Shown: positions 1-6,625, numbered from the stretch's first letter. The stretch is 7,427 bases of DNA from Lawsonibacter hominis (GCF_014287895.1 NZ_JACOPP010000054.1:1-7427); one strand, 5' to 3'. Numbers and translations are program-made. The notes: a model not told the origin generated them from the sequence alone.

Positions 1-459
1 GCAGACGGAAAGCTTTACGTCGCAGCCGTTCTGGACTGTTATAACGGTGAGATCATAGGTCTTGCCATGGATAACAACATGAGGAAGGAACTCTGTATCC
101 ACGCTTTTTGCTCTGCCTGCCAGGCTCAGGGAGCCTCTGGCATGATCCTGCACAGTGACCGCGGCAGCCAGTTTACCAGCGCAGATTTCCGTAAGGTGCT
201 GGCCCGGTATGGCGCGGTTCAGAGCATGAGCGGTACCGGACGCTGCTATGACAACGCTCGCATGGAGAGCTTTTTTGCCACGCTGAAGAAAGAAAAGCTG
301 TACCAGCTTCATACGGAAAAACTGCCGATGGCTCAGGTAAAAAGCGTTGTGTTTCGATATATTATGACCTACTACAACCGTCAGAGAATCTATACTGCTA
401 ATCCAGGTGGTCTGCCGCCTGTGATGTTTCGTCAGGCCGCCAGAGGCCTGGCCGCGTAA
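1..459 (+). CDS. IS3-family transposase OrfB (DDE integrase core), 5'-truncated by window edge
   Basis: The catalytic part of an IS3-family transposase (rve/retroviral-integrase fold), which cuts and joins the element's ends. Frame 1 is open from base 1, so the ATG at 67 is internal and not the start. The acidic triad is visible: D at codon 34-36 in AVLDCYNGEI, D at 157-159 in HSDRGSQFTS, and E 36 residues later in NARMESFFATLKKE, giving the DD(35)E spacing of the family, with the usual K seven residues after the E. The motif YYNRQRIYTANPGGLPPVMF near the C terminus matches the family's typical YN-R-H/Y-----G--P ending. The 152 visible residues are roughly the second half of OrfB; the N-terminal part and OrfA would lie to the left. 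The visible part is intact, so the element may be functional. Confidence 0.93.
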   Translation, partial: ADGKLYVAAVLDCYNGEIIGLAMDNNMRKELCIHAFCSACQAQGASGMILHSDRGSQFTSADFRKVLARYGAVQSMSGTGRCYDNARMESFFATLKKEKLYQLHTEKLPMAQVKSVVFRYIMTYYNRQRIYTANPGGLPPVMFRQAARGLAA

Positions 460-507
460 GTTTCATATTTGGGGTGTTCAGGTTCTGCACCGTTCTTGAC
501 TTTTCCA
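1..507 (+). mobile_element. IS3-family insertion sequence, right-hand part only
   Basis: The 3' portion of an IS3-family element enters from the left edge. It contains the C-terminal part of the DDE transposase (stop at 457-459) and about 48 bp of 3' non-coding DNA. I place the right tip at 507 because the minus strand read from 507 begins TGGAAAAGTCAAGAACGG; IS3-family ends characteristically start with TG and close with CA. The boundary is inferred from this tip and from the fact that the 38-bp repeat starts at the very next base; the left end lies outside the window, so it cannot be checked against a partner repeat here. Confidence 0.75.
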
Positions 508-545
508 ATCCTCTTTTATATTTGCGCAACTTATTTTACCTTATC
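508..545. repeat. 38-bp inverted repeat, left copy
   Basis: The reverse complement of 508-545 is identical over all 38 bases to 7309-7346. Identity stops at both ends (507 against 7347 and 546 against 7308 both mismatch). An 8-bp palindrome TTGCGCAA sits near its middle (522-529). It is wedged exactly between the tip of the IS3 element (507) and the remnant of a second IS element (546 onward). Origin unknown. Confidence 0.95.
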
Positions 546-582
546 GCAGTAATTCCTGGGTGTGCTGATACTTCCTTGCCAT
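541..582 (-). pseudogene. 5' fragment of an IS3-type orfA, cut after about 13 codons
   Basis: On the minus strand an ATG at 580-582 opens MARKYQHTQELLR followed by a stop. The start resembles the beginning of small helix-turn-helix OrfA proteins of IS3-type elements in Clostridia, from memory of such sequences rather than a search. A G-rich Shine-Dalgarno (AGGGGG) lies 7 bases upstream. The reading frame is lost where the 38-bp repeat begins: the last codon and the stop (TAA, 541-543) are supplied by the repeat. The rest of orfA and all of orfB are missing. Confidence 0.5.
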
Positions 583-665
583 AATAATACCCCCTAATGT
601 AGTACTTTCATTTTCCTACATTAGGGGGCGTTTTGTCTATTGTCCGTTTTTACTGGTACGGTTCA
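546..665 (-). mobile_element. Remnant: left end of a second IS3-type element
   Basis: Read on the minus strand from 665, the sequence begins TGAACCGTACCAGTAAAAAC, which resembles IS3/IS150-group terminal repeats (TG tip, GTACC block). It is followed by a leader with a strong stem-loop (590-628) and the orfA fragment. The element breaks off at 546, where the 38-bp repeat starts. It is oriented opposite to the element at 1-507 and its tip differs, so it is a different element. The family call rests on the tip and the short peptide only. Confidence 0.5.
590..628. promoter_or_regulatory. 13-bp perfect stem-loop in the IS remnant leader
   Basis: CCCCCTAATGTAG (590-602) pairs perfectly with CTACATTAGGGGG (616-628) around a 13-base loop. 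On the minus strand the 3' arm contains the G-rich ribosome binding site of the orfA fragment, so transcripts entering from outside would hide it; such structures are known to protect IS elements from read-through activation. On the plus strand it is followed by CGTTTTGTC and could act as a weak terminator for transcripts leaving the transposase at 1-459. Both roles are inference; the stem itself is plain. Confidence 0.75.
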
Positions 666-807
666 TTTCAATGGGGTGGGTACTTTTTCGCTTTATTATT
701 GGCTCTGTTCGCTCTGTGTGTTGATGAGTAAAAACTCTATTCAACCTCTCTTACCAAATTGGAATTTGTCGGCTATATGCTAAAGGCAAGGTTTCTCATG
801 ACACAGT
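666..807. other. AT-rich intergenic stretch, nothing recognised
   Basis: No reading frame, convincing terminator or promoter is visible between the IS remnant tip and the lipoprotein stop codon. Small palindromes (for example CCAAATTGG near 757-765) lack a T-run and are too short to call. Confidence 0.6.
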
Positions 808-1419
808 TCAATCGAACATAACCGCCTCAGCTAAGTCTTGATTGGTATTTAATATTTCTGGGTCTACAATAGACACCGGAGCATTACTCTTCACTCTTTC
901 CACTCCTGTGACATCCCATCCGCCGCCAGCAACAGCTTCGTTTGTATTTACCATTACTTCCATACCACTATACGTGAATCTTAACCAACCTTCTGCAGTT
1001 ATCGTGTCTTCTCCGAAGTACTCATAATCATCGACACCGATCAAGGAGAAGAAATCTTGAAAGGACATGTCATCTCCCATGTCTGTAAAAAGTATGTTTG
1101 CTGTTGTTATAAAACCAGAGCATTTTATCTGTTCTTCACATTCGGTCATGGCCTTTTTAAAATCACCGTCATGTCCTCCAAAAAAGAAGTAAACATATTT
1201 CGCCCCCTGTTCCCCAAAACATGCAGAAGCGCTATCTGGGAATCCATCTAAACTTACAATAAATTCGCCTTCAGGATGCTCATTTTTCAATTCACTAAGT
1301 GTTTTTCCAATGTCATTAAAAAATTCAGGTGCTTGGTCACTAGGGGCTACAGGTGCGCAAGCAGAAAATGCGAATGATACAAGCAAAAACATTATTGTAA
1401 TGAATACGTTTCGTTTCAT
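808..1419 (-). CDS. Predicted lipoprotein of unknown function
   Basis: A 203-residue protein, family not recognised. Residues 1-21 form a lipoprotein signal peptide: MKRN, a hydrophobic run VFITIMFLLVSFAF, then SAC with the lipidation cysteine at C21, so the mature protein is likely anchored to the outer face of the membrane. The mature part is acidic, has three more cysteines (C67, C94, C100) and ends with a segment rich in beta-prone residues (GGWDVTGVERVKSNAPVSIV). No catalytic motif is seen. The start ATG (1417-1419) has only a weak AAAGAG-type ribosome site about 10 bases upstream. The gene stands alone, with no partner on its strand within 300 bases, and is visibly AT-richer in codon choice than the core operon, which together with the adjacent IS debris suggests acquisition by transfer. 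The lipoprotein call is fairly firm; function is open. Confidence 0.82.
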   Translation of the reverse strand: MKRNVFITIMFLLVSFAFSACAPVAPSDQAPEFFNDIGKTLSELKNEHPEGEFIVSLDGFPDSASACFGEQGAKYVYFFFGGHDGDFKKAMTECEEQIKCSGFITTANILFTDMGDDMSFQDFFSLIGVDDYEYFGEDTITAEGWLRFTYSGMEVMVNTNEAVAGGGWDVTGVERVKSNAPVSIVDPEILNTNQDLAEAVMFD

Positions 1420-1499
1420 ACTATAATAACTCTTTTTCTCTTTCTAAGTGTATAATGAATATAACAGGCATTGTGTTGCAGAAACAATGAAAATTTTGT

Positions 1500-1524
1500 G
1501 AAATATTCTGCCAGAAAATATTTC
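1500..1524. repeat. Palindrome in the lipoprotein leader
   Basis: GAAATATTCTG (1500-1510) and CAGAAAATATTTC (1512-1524) are inverted copies around a single C, with two extra A's in the right arm. It lies between the candidate promoter and the lipoprotein start, so it could be a regulator site or an RNA hairpin in the leader. No T-run follows on the minus strand to make it a terminator. Confidence 0.55.
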
Positions 1525-1597
1525 TTTACTATAATAGACGAAAAAACAAGAAAAAGTTCTGATTTTTCTCTACAACGATTTGCCTAGTTATAGTAGC

Positions 1598-1626
1598 ATT
1601 ATACCATAATCAGTAACAACAGTCCA
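1598..1626 (-). promoter_or_regulatory. Candidate promoter for the lipoprotein gene
   Basis: On the minus strand a perfect TATAAT (1598-1603) with an extended -10 TG two bases upstream is preceded, after 17 bases, by TGGACT (1621-1626), which matches 4 of 6 bases of the -35 consensus. It would give a leader of roughly 170 nt before the lipoprotein ATG. Weaker AT-rich alternatives exist closer to the gene. Confidence 0.45.
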
Positions 1627-1685
1627 TATCAAACAGGATTTGCTGTAAAGCTCCGATTTTTAATGCATTTTACAGACATGTTTGG

Positions 1686-1727
1686 AGCTTCGCTTAATGA
1701 CATTGGCCGTGAGGCTGAAGCTTTTTT
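1686..1727 (+). terminator. Possible terminator-like stem, convergent to deoC
   Basis: On the plus strand AGCTTC (1686-1691) pairs with GAAGCT (1717-1722), with an inner GCC/GGC pairing, and is followed by a run of six T's (1722-1727). No plus-strand gene precedes it, so its purpose is unclear. On the minus strand the region lies downstream of deoC but lacks the T-run needed for a standard terminator. Confidence 0.35.
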
Positions 1728-1758
1728 CTCTTGTGGACGCCGCGCAAACGGCGGCGCG

Positions 1759-2439
1759 CTATAGGTCTGCGGTCGTCTGCTTCCCCTCTTCCGCCGCCTT
1801 CACCAGGCTTACGATGGCGGAAGTGCCCAGGCGGTCGGCGCCCAGCAGCAGGAAGTCTGCTGCGTCCTCCAGCGTACGGATGCCGCCGGCGGCCTTGATC
1901 TTGACCTCCGGGCCGATATGCGCCCGGAACAGCGCCACATCCTCCCGTGTCGCGCCGCCGGTGGAAAAGCCGGTGGAGGTCTTGATATAATCCGCCCCGG
2001 CCTCGGTGATCAGCCGGCACAGCCGGATCTTCTCCGTCCGGTCCAGCAGGCAGGCCTCCACGATGACCTTGAGGATGCGCCCCTGGCAGGAGGCCTTGAC
2101 CGCCCGCAGCTCCCCCAGCACGTCATCCCAGCGTTCTTCCTTCACCCATCCCAGGTTGATCACCATGTCGATCTCATCCGCCCCGCCCCGAATGGCGTCC
2201 TCCGTCTCAAAGACCTTTACCGCAGTGGTGGAAGAGCCATTGGGAAAGCCGATCACGGTGCACAGCTTCAGCTCGTTGCCCACGTGTCCGGCCGCCTGGC
2301 GGATATAAGCGGGCGGGATACAGGCTGAGGCACAGCCGAACGCCAGCGCGTCGTCGCATACCTGCCGTATCTCCGGCCAAGTGGCGGTCGGCCGGAGCAG
2401 GGTATGGTCACAGTGCCGCAGAATCTGCTTTGGATCCAT
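1759..2439 (-). CDS. deoC: Deoxyribose-phosphate aldolase
   Basis: Cytosolic class I aldolase that reversibly cleaves 2-deoxy-D-ribose 5-phosphate to acetaldehyde and glyceraldehyde 3-phosphate in deoxynucleoside salvage. Counting from the ATG at 2437-2439 it has 226 residues, a normal length. The family's active-site residues are present: D in DEIDMVINLG (residue 91), the Schiff-base lysine in DYIKTSTGFST (K153), and the second lysine in KIKAAGGIRT (K182). The N-terminal DHTLL motif and C-terminal LGTSAIV phosphate-binding segment also fit. A TTG directly before the ATG could also start it, but the ATG sits 8 bases after GAGGGAG, the better spacing. That ribosome site directly follows the stop codon of the upstream DUF362 gene, pointing to translational linkage. 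No other deo gene (deoA, deoB, deoD) is nearby, which is unusual for a pathway gene. It is the last gene of the minus-strand cluster. Confidence 0.96.
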   Translation of the reverse strand: MDPKQILRHCDHTLLRPTATWPEIRQVCDDALAFGCASACIPPAYIRQAAGHVGNELKLCTVIGFPNGSSTTAVKVFETEDAIRGGADEIDMVINLGWVKEERWDDVLGELRAVKASCQGRILKVIVEACLLDRTEKIRLCRLITEAGADYIKTSTGFSTGGATREDVALFRAHIGPEVKIKAAGGIRTLEDAADFLLLGADRLGTSAIVSLVKAAEEGKQTTADL

Positions 2440-2454
2440 CAAAAGCGCTCCCTC

Positions 2455-3582
2455 TCATTGGACGGTGATTAATTCATACCGGCGCGTACCCACGCCGATC
2501 TTTTCGCAGTGCTCCAGGCAGACACGCCAGTCGGTGACGGGCGTGGTGTTGATAAACGGGTCGTGATGATCGCAGAAGTCCGGCGCATGCATCCGCTCAT
2601 CCAGCAGCGACCCCGGTATCGGCCTCTGCCGCAGGCAGGCGTCGGCGCAGGCCTGATCCAGCGCCACCGGGTCGAAAGAGGCAAACATGCCCACATCGGG
2701 CAGGATGGGCACGTCGTTCTCCCCGTGGCAGTCGCAGTAGGGCGACACGTCGACCACCAGGCTGATATGGAAATGGGGCCGCCCTTCCACCACCGCCTTG
2801 GCGTACTCCGCCATGCGGCAGTTCAGCTCCTCCATGGCCAGATCGTAATCCGGCCGGATGGCGTCAAAGTTGCAGACGGCGATGCAGCGTCCGCAGCCCA
2901 CGCATCTGCCCTGGTCAATGCAGGCCTTCCGGTCCTGGCCGTAAGAAATCGCATCATGGGCGCATTGCACGGCGCACTTGCGGCAGCCTGCGCACCGGCT
3001 CCGGCTCACCGTGGGCTTGCCCGCGGCATGCTGTTCCATCTTGCCCCGGCGGCTCCCGCAGCCCATGCCGATGTTTTTGATCGCCCCGCCGAAGCCGGTC
3101 TGCTCGTGGCCCTTGAAGTGGCTGAGGGAAAGAAATACGTCGGCCTCCATGATGGCTTTGCCGATCTTGGCGCATTGGATATGCTCCGCCCCCTCCACCG
3201 GCACCTCCACGTCGTCGTTGCCCCGCAGGCCGTCCCCGATGACGACCTGACAGCCGGTGGTCAGCGGGGAAAACCCGTTTTCATAGGCCGCGTCCAGATG
3301 CTCCAGCGCGTTTTTCCGCCGCCCCGGATAGAGGGTGTTGCAGTCGGTCAGGAAGGGCACCCCGCCCAGGCTCTTGACCACGTCCGCCACCACTTTGGCG
3401 TAGTTGGGCCGCAGGAAGGCCAGGTTGCCCGGCTCCCCGAAATGCAGTTTGATGGCGGTCAGCTTATGATCAAAATCAATCGCGCCGATTCCCGCCGTGC
3501 GGATCAGCCGTTCCAGTTTTTGCAGCAGATTGACCCCCGGCTGGCACCGCAGGTCCGAAAAGTACACCTTTGCCTGTTCCAT
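2455..3582 (-). CDS. DUF362 family protein with two 4Fe-4S clusters
   Basis: A 375-residue soluble iron-sulfur protein; no signal peptide. Residues about 35-175 form the DUF362 part (AIKLHFGEPGN, LTDCNTLYPGRRKNALEHL, SLSHFKGHEQTGFGGAIKNIGMG). A ferredoxin insert follows with two classical CxxCxxCxxxC motifs: C197/C200/C203/C207 and C227/C230/C233/C237, each expected to hold one 4Fe-4S cluster. The C-terminal part carries further cysteines and histidines (YCDCHGEND, CDHHDPF). DUF362 proteins of this type are widespread in anaerobes and are presumed electron carriers or oxidoreductases, but the substrate is not established. The ATG at 3580-3582 has AGGAAGG 10 bases upstream. Its stop abuts the deoC ribosome site; the DUF1275 gene ends 29 bases before it. 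Identity as a DUF362/ferredoxin protein is firm; physiological role unknown. Confidence 0.93.
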   Translation of the reverse strand: MEQAKVYFSDLRCQPGVNLLQKLERLIRTAGIGAIDFDHKLTAIKLHFGEPGNLAFLRPNYAKVVADVVKSLGGVPFLTDCNTLYPGRRKNALEHLDAAYENGFSPLTTGCQVVIGDGLRGNDDVEVPVEGAEHIQCAKIGKAIMEADVFLSLSHFKGHEQTGFGGAIKNIGMGCGSRRGKMEQHAAGKPTVSRSRCAGCRKCAVQCAHDAISYGQDRKACIDQGRCVGCGRCIAVCNFDAIRPDYDLAMEELNCRMAEYAKAVVEGRPHFHISLVVDVSPYCDCHGENDVPILPDVGMFASFDPVALDQACADACLRQRPIPGSLLDERMHAPDFCDHHDPFINTTPVTDWRVCLEHCEKIGVGTRRYELITVQ

Positions 3583-3611
3583 CTGTGCTCTACCTTCCTA
3601 TCCCAACAAAG

Positions 3612-4304
3612 TTATGCCTTCCCGCGGCCGCGCCCTCTCGTCTCCCCGTTCCGGAACATCAGCAAAAACGCCGCCGCCAGCAGCAGGCAGGCCAGCAGCA
3701 CGGCCCGCTCTCCCAAGCTCCGGCAGAAAAGCGCGCCCAGCGCCGCACCGCAGGCAAAAAAGAGAATGATGCCGTAATATTGCAGGCACTGCTCCCGCTC
3801 ACAGCGCCCGCCGCTGCGGCAGCAGCGGAACAACAGCTCCGTTGCGCTGCGCAGATTGCCGGTACACATGGTGGTGGCATAGGTATTGCCCCGGATCTTG
3901 CGAAAGCTCTCCACCTGCATGGCGCACACAAAGGATACGGCAAGATTGGCCGGAACGTTCCAGCGCTGCGGCAGAAACGCCACCGCCGCCAGGATCGCCA
4001 ACTCCGCCCCCACGGTGATCTGCCGCCAGTGGAGGGCGGGATGATACCGAAAGCGCGCCTTGATCAGCTCCGCCACGATCACTCCGGCGGCAAACGCCAG
4101 AATAGGGATCAGGTAGCGCCCCGCCGTTCGGAACTGGCCCTGGGCCAGATAGACGCCCAGCAGAACGATGTTGCCCGTCTGTGCATTGGCAAAGACGCCG
4201 CCTCGGGTCAAATAGGTGTATGCATCCAGGAATCCGCCTGCGGCCGCCAACACGGCGCCCAGGCGAACGGTCTCCGACATCTGGGCCGGCGGCGTCCGTT
4301 TCAT
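3612..4304 (-). CDS. DUF1275 (YoaK-like) multi-pass membrane protein
   Basis: About 230 residues, matching the family's usual size. Family signatures are clear: GGFLDAYTYLTRGGVFANAQTGN near the N terminus and CAMQVESFRKIRGNTYATT in the middle, the latter followed by MCTGNLRSATELLF. Roughly six hydrophobic segments can be seen (about residues 13-30, 41-55, 63-83, 96-112, 180-203 and 204-221), so it sits in the cytoplasmic membrane; the C terminus is Arg-rich, as expected for a cytoplasmic end. Function of the family is not established. I chose the ATG at 4302-4304, which has GGTGG 5 bases upstream; a GTG three codons earlier (4311-4313) is possible but its ribosome site would be too close. It occupies the place where recR normally follows ybaB. 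It is 100 bases from ybaB and no terminator is visible between them. Confidence 0.9.
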   Translation of the reverse strand: MKRTPPAQMSETVRLGAVLAAAGGFLDAYTYLTRGGVFANAQTGNIVLLGVYLAQGQFRTAGRYLIPILAFAAGVIVAELIKARFRYHPALHWRQITVGAELAILAAVAFLPQRWNVPANLAVSFVCAMQVESFRKIRGNTYATTMCTGNLRSATELLFRCCRSGGRCEREQCLQYYGIILFFACGAALGALFCRSLGERAVLLACLLLAAAFLLMFRNGETRGRGRGKA

Positions 4305-4404
4305 CCCGTCCACCCGCCTTGGAAGCGCACAGCGCGGGCAGGCCGCTTGTACCCCGGCGTCTTCCAGCCCCGCAAGGCGCCGGAAGCGCGATTCCTCAAA
4401 ACAC

Positions 4405-4752
4405 TCAAAACGGCAGGTTCAGCCCTCCGGTCAGCCCCTGCATGGAGGAGGCCGAATCGCTCTCCGCGGCCCGCAGCGCCTCGTTCACCGCCGCTATGAT
4501 CATATCCTGGAGCAGTTCCACATCCTCCGGGTCCACCGCGTCCGGCTCAATGGTCAGGGCGGTCAGCTCCCGCTTGCCGGTAACGGTGGCGGACACCACG
4601 CCGCCGCCTGCGGCGGCGGTGTAGGTCTTGGCTTCCAACTCCTGCTGCATCTTCAGCATGTCCTGCTGCATCTTCTGGACCTGCTTCATCATGTTCATAT
4701 TCATGCCGCCGCCCATGCCGCCCATGCCGCGGCTGTTGAATCCCTTCGCCAT
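4405..4752 (-). CDS. ybaB: YbaB/EbfC family nucleoid-associated protein
   Basis: A 115-residue homodimeric DNA-binding protein that coats nucleoid DNA; it is almost always encoded next to dnaX in bacteria. The N terminus is Gly/Met-rich (RGMGGMGGGMNMNMMK), then a long helix with heptad-like spacing (QVQKMQQDMLKMQQELE), followed by the conserved core GGGVVSATVTGKRELTALTI, DPEDVELLQDMIIAAVNEAL and the C-terminal segment ending MQGLTGGLNLPF. Length and motifs are typical. The ATG at 4750-4752 is preceded by AAAGGAGA about 6 bases upstream, overlapping the dnaX stop codon (4765-4767), so its translation is probably coupled to dnaX. The usual downstream partner recR is not here. Confidence 0.95.
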   Translation of the reverse strand: MAKGFNSRGMGGMGGGMNMNMMKQVQKMQQDMLKMQQELEAKTYTAAAGGGVVSATVTGKRELTALTIEPDAVDPEDVELLQDMIIAAVNEALRAAESDSASSMQGLTGGLNLPF

Positions 4753-4764
4753 AGCGATTCTCCT

Positions 4765-6501
4765 TTATTCTTTGATGATGATGTTATCGAATTGCGCCTC
4801 AAACGCCAGCAGGTCGTCCAGGCGGTCGTGTTCCGCCGGAGGAGACACGGGCGCTTCCGGCGCGGCCTGGGGGGGCTTGCCTACCGAGACGATGCAGCGT
4901 ATCCCGCCGCCGGTCATGGCCGAGGCGGCGTTGCTCACCGTCTCCAAAATGGCGGGCTTGCCCACCATGCTCTTGACAAAATCCGACTCTACCCAAAGGA
5001 CAAGCTGGCTGCCGTCCAGACGTCCCTGTACCAGGGAGGGGTTGTTCAGGAAGGTATACTCCCCCATGGGGACCTTTCCCCGCAGCGCGGCCACCAATCC
5101 GGGCCAGAGGTCGCCGCACACCGGCGCGGAAGAGGCCGGCACGGCTGTGGGCGCACGCACGGACCGCGCGGTCTGGGGCGCGGCCTGCGGCTCCCGTCCC
5201 GCCGCTCCCGGCGCTTCCGGCCGGGGCGCGCGCTCCTCCTCCCAGGGCGGACGGTCCGCCGGGTCTCCGCCCGCAGCGGGCTCCGCCGCCGGGGCCGTTT
5301 GGGGGGCCGCCCGGCGGGGCAGCGGGGGATCCGGCACCGCGCAGGCGGTGGGGATGCCGCCCGCCAGCAGGGCTTCCACCCGGGAAAGCCGGGCGTTCAG
5401 GCCGGCCGCGCTCTCGTCCAGCGTCGGGTCGCACAGCCGGATCAGACACAGTTCCGCGTCGGTGCGCCGGTTGCTGCTGCGGGACAGGTCCGCAATGGCG
5501 CCCTGGAGCAGGCCCAGCATCTGCGCCAGCCGCTGGGTCTGGAAAGCATTGGACAGTTTCCGCAGGGTCGTTTCATCATAGCCGCCGGTGAGCAGAGCCG
5601 CTCCTCCCTGAGGCGCGGTCCTGCGGATCAGCAGATCCCGGGCCAGGGCGGACAGCTCGCCCAGAAGGCTGCCCACCTCCTTGCCCGCGCCGTACAGCCG
5701 GGACAGCGTCTCCAGCGCGGCGGCGGTCTCCCCCGCCCCGATCTGCTCCATGAGCCGGGCGGTCTCCAGGTTGCCCGCCAGCCCCAGGGCGTCCAGCACC
5801 TCCTGCTCCCCGATGCTGCCGGCGGGTCCGGCGCACTGGTCCAGCAGGGACAGCGCGTCCCGCATCCCGCCGTCGGCCAGGCGGGCGAGCAGCGCCGCCC
5901 CCGCCTCGGTCAGCGCCAGTCCTTCCTGCTGCGCCACATAAGACAGGCGCAGCGCGATATCCCCGGGCAGGATGCGCTTGAACGCGAATTGCTGGCACCG
6001 GGATTTGATAGTGGCCGGGACCTTGTGCAGTTCGGTGGTGGCCAGGATAAACATCAGATGAGCGGGAGGCTCCTCCAAAATCTTCAGCAGGGCGTTAAAG
6101 GCGGCGGTGGAGAGCATGTGGACCTCGTCCACGATGTAAACCCGTTTCTTCACGGCGGCAGGCGTGTAGACCGCCTCGTCCCGTAAGGCACGGACCTGGT
6201 CCACGCCGTTATTGGACGCGGCGTCCAGCTCCAGCACGTCCAGGATGGAGCCGCTCTCGATCCCCAGGCAGGCCGGGCACGCATTGCAGGGGTTGCCGTC
6301 CACCGGATGCTCGCAGTTGACCGCCCGGGAGAGGATCTTGGCACAGGTGGTCTTCCCGGTCCCCCGGGTACCGGTGAAGAGATAGGCGTGGGACAGCCTT
6401 CCGGCAGCCACCTGCCGCTTGAGGGTATCGGTAATGTGGGACTGGCCCACCACATCGTCGAAGGTCCGGGGCCGCCATTTGCGGTATAGGGCTTGATACA
6501 A
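4765..6501 (-). CDS. dnaX: DNA polymerase III subunit gamma/tau (clamp loader), TTG start
   Basis: The ATPase of the replicative clamp loader, which opens the sliding clamp and, in the tau form, tethers polymerase and helicase. Counting from the TTG at 6499-6501 it has 578 residues, like Bacillus DnaX. AAA+ domain: YQALYRKWRPRTFDDVVGQ start, Walker A GTRGTGKTT (44-52), four zinc-binding cysteines (C63, C72, C75, C78), Walker B VYIVDEVHML (121-130), SRC arginine-finger motif (167-169) and sensor 2 GGMRDALSLLDQ (211-222). Collar domain runs to about 375, then a Pro/Ala-rich linker (about 381-462) and a C-terminal tau domain. The frame is open further upstream, but that part runs into the SRP RNA terminator; the TTG fits because it gives the canonical N terminus and has AAGAGG 8 bases upstream. 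No A-rich slippery heptamer for a gamma form is seen. No clear separate promoter lies in the 124-base leader. Confidence 0.96.
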   Translation of the reverse strand: MYQALYRKWRPRTFDDVVGQSHITDTLKRQVAAGRLSHAYLFTGTRGTGKTTCAKILSRAVNCEHPVDGNPCNACPACLGIESGSILDVLELDAASNNGVDQVRALRDEAVYTPAAVKKRVYIVDEVHMLSTAAFNALLKILEEPPAHLMFILATTELHKVPATIKSRCQQFAFKRILPGDIALRLSYVAQQEGLALTEAGAALLARLADGGMRDALSLLDQCAGPAGSIGEQEVLDALGLAGNLETARLMEQIGAGETAAALETLSRLYGAGKEVGSLLGELSALARDLLIRRTAPQGGAALLTGGYDETTLRKLSNAFQTQRLAQMLGLLQGAIADLSRSSNRRTDAELCLIRLCDPTLDESAAGLNARLSRVEALLAGGIPTACAVPDPPLPRRAAPQTAPAAEPAAGGDPADRPPWEEERAPRPEAPGAAGREPQAAPQTARSVRAPTAVPASSAPVCGDLWPGLVAALRGKVPMGEYTFLNNPSLVQGRLDGSQLVLWVESDFVKSMVGKPAILETVSNAASAMTGGGIRCIVSVGKPPQAAPEAPVSPPAEHDRLDDLLAFEAQFDNIIIKE

Positions 6502-6625
6502 GGCTGTCACCTCTTGTGTGATGTTGTGCAAGCGCCATGAGTCTGAGCGTCCGGCCCATGCGCCCGGAGGCCGGGACGCTGCCCGCCTCAGGACCTGCAG
6601 AGCGTCTTCGGTATGCTTTTGCACA

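Larger units (their letters stand above)
1420..1758. other. 339-bp intergenic region between lipoprotein and deoC
   Basis: No gene is supported here. It contains the candidate lipoprotein promoter (1598-1626), a near-perfect palindrome (1500-1524), a smaller stem (CATTGT/ACAATG near 1469-1489), overlapping alternative stems between 1643 and 1727, and a GC-rich hairpin just after deoC (CGCCGC/GCGGCG around 1737-1756) without a T-run. The base composition switches from AT-rich to GC-rich at about 1730. Confidence 0.7.

Noticed and set aside
1737..1756. GC-rich hairpin just after deoC as its terminator
   Set aside because: The 6-bp stem is not followed by T's on the minus strand, so it does not qualify as a rho-independent terminator.
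2509..3777. A 422-codon open frame on the plus strand opposite the DUF362 gene
   Set aside because: Antisense shadow of a gene with unmistakable ferredoxin motifs; composition is biased and no ribosome site supports it.
4305..4404. Open frame upstream of the DUF1275 start, including a CPRC motif, as an N-terminal extension
   Set aside because: No ATG, GTG or TTG other than the GTG at 4311-4313 is in frame, the family starts close to the chosen ATG, and the stretch reads like translated spacer.
4216..6186. A 656-codon open frame on the plus strand opposite dnaX and ybaB
   Set aside because: It lies antisense to two clearly identified genes, its product is a low-complexity Arg/Gly/Pro/His-rich string with no domain, and long antisense frames are expected in GC-rich genes.
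4765..6501. Programmed frameshift in dnaX making a short gamma form
   Set aside because: No A AAA AAG-like slippery heptamer is visible before the Pro/Ala linker; C-runs in the 3' half are not known frameshift signals.
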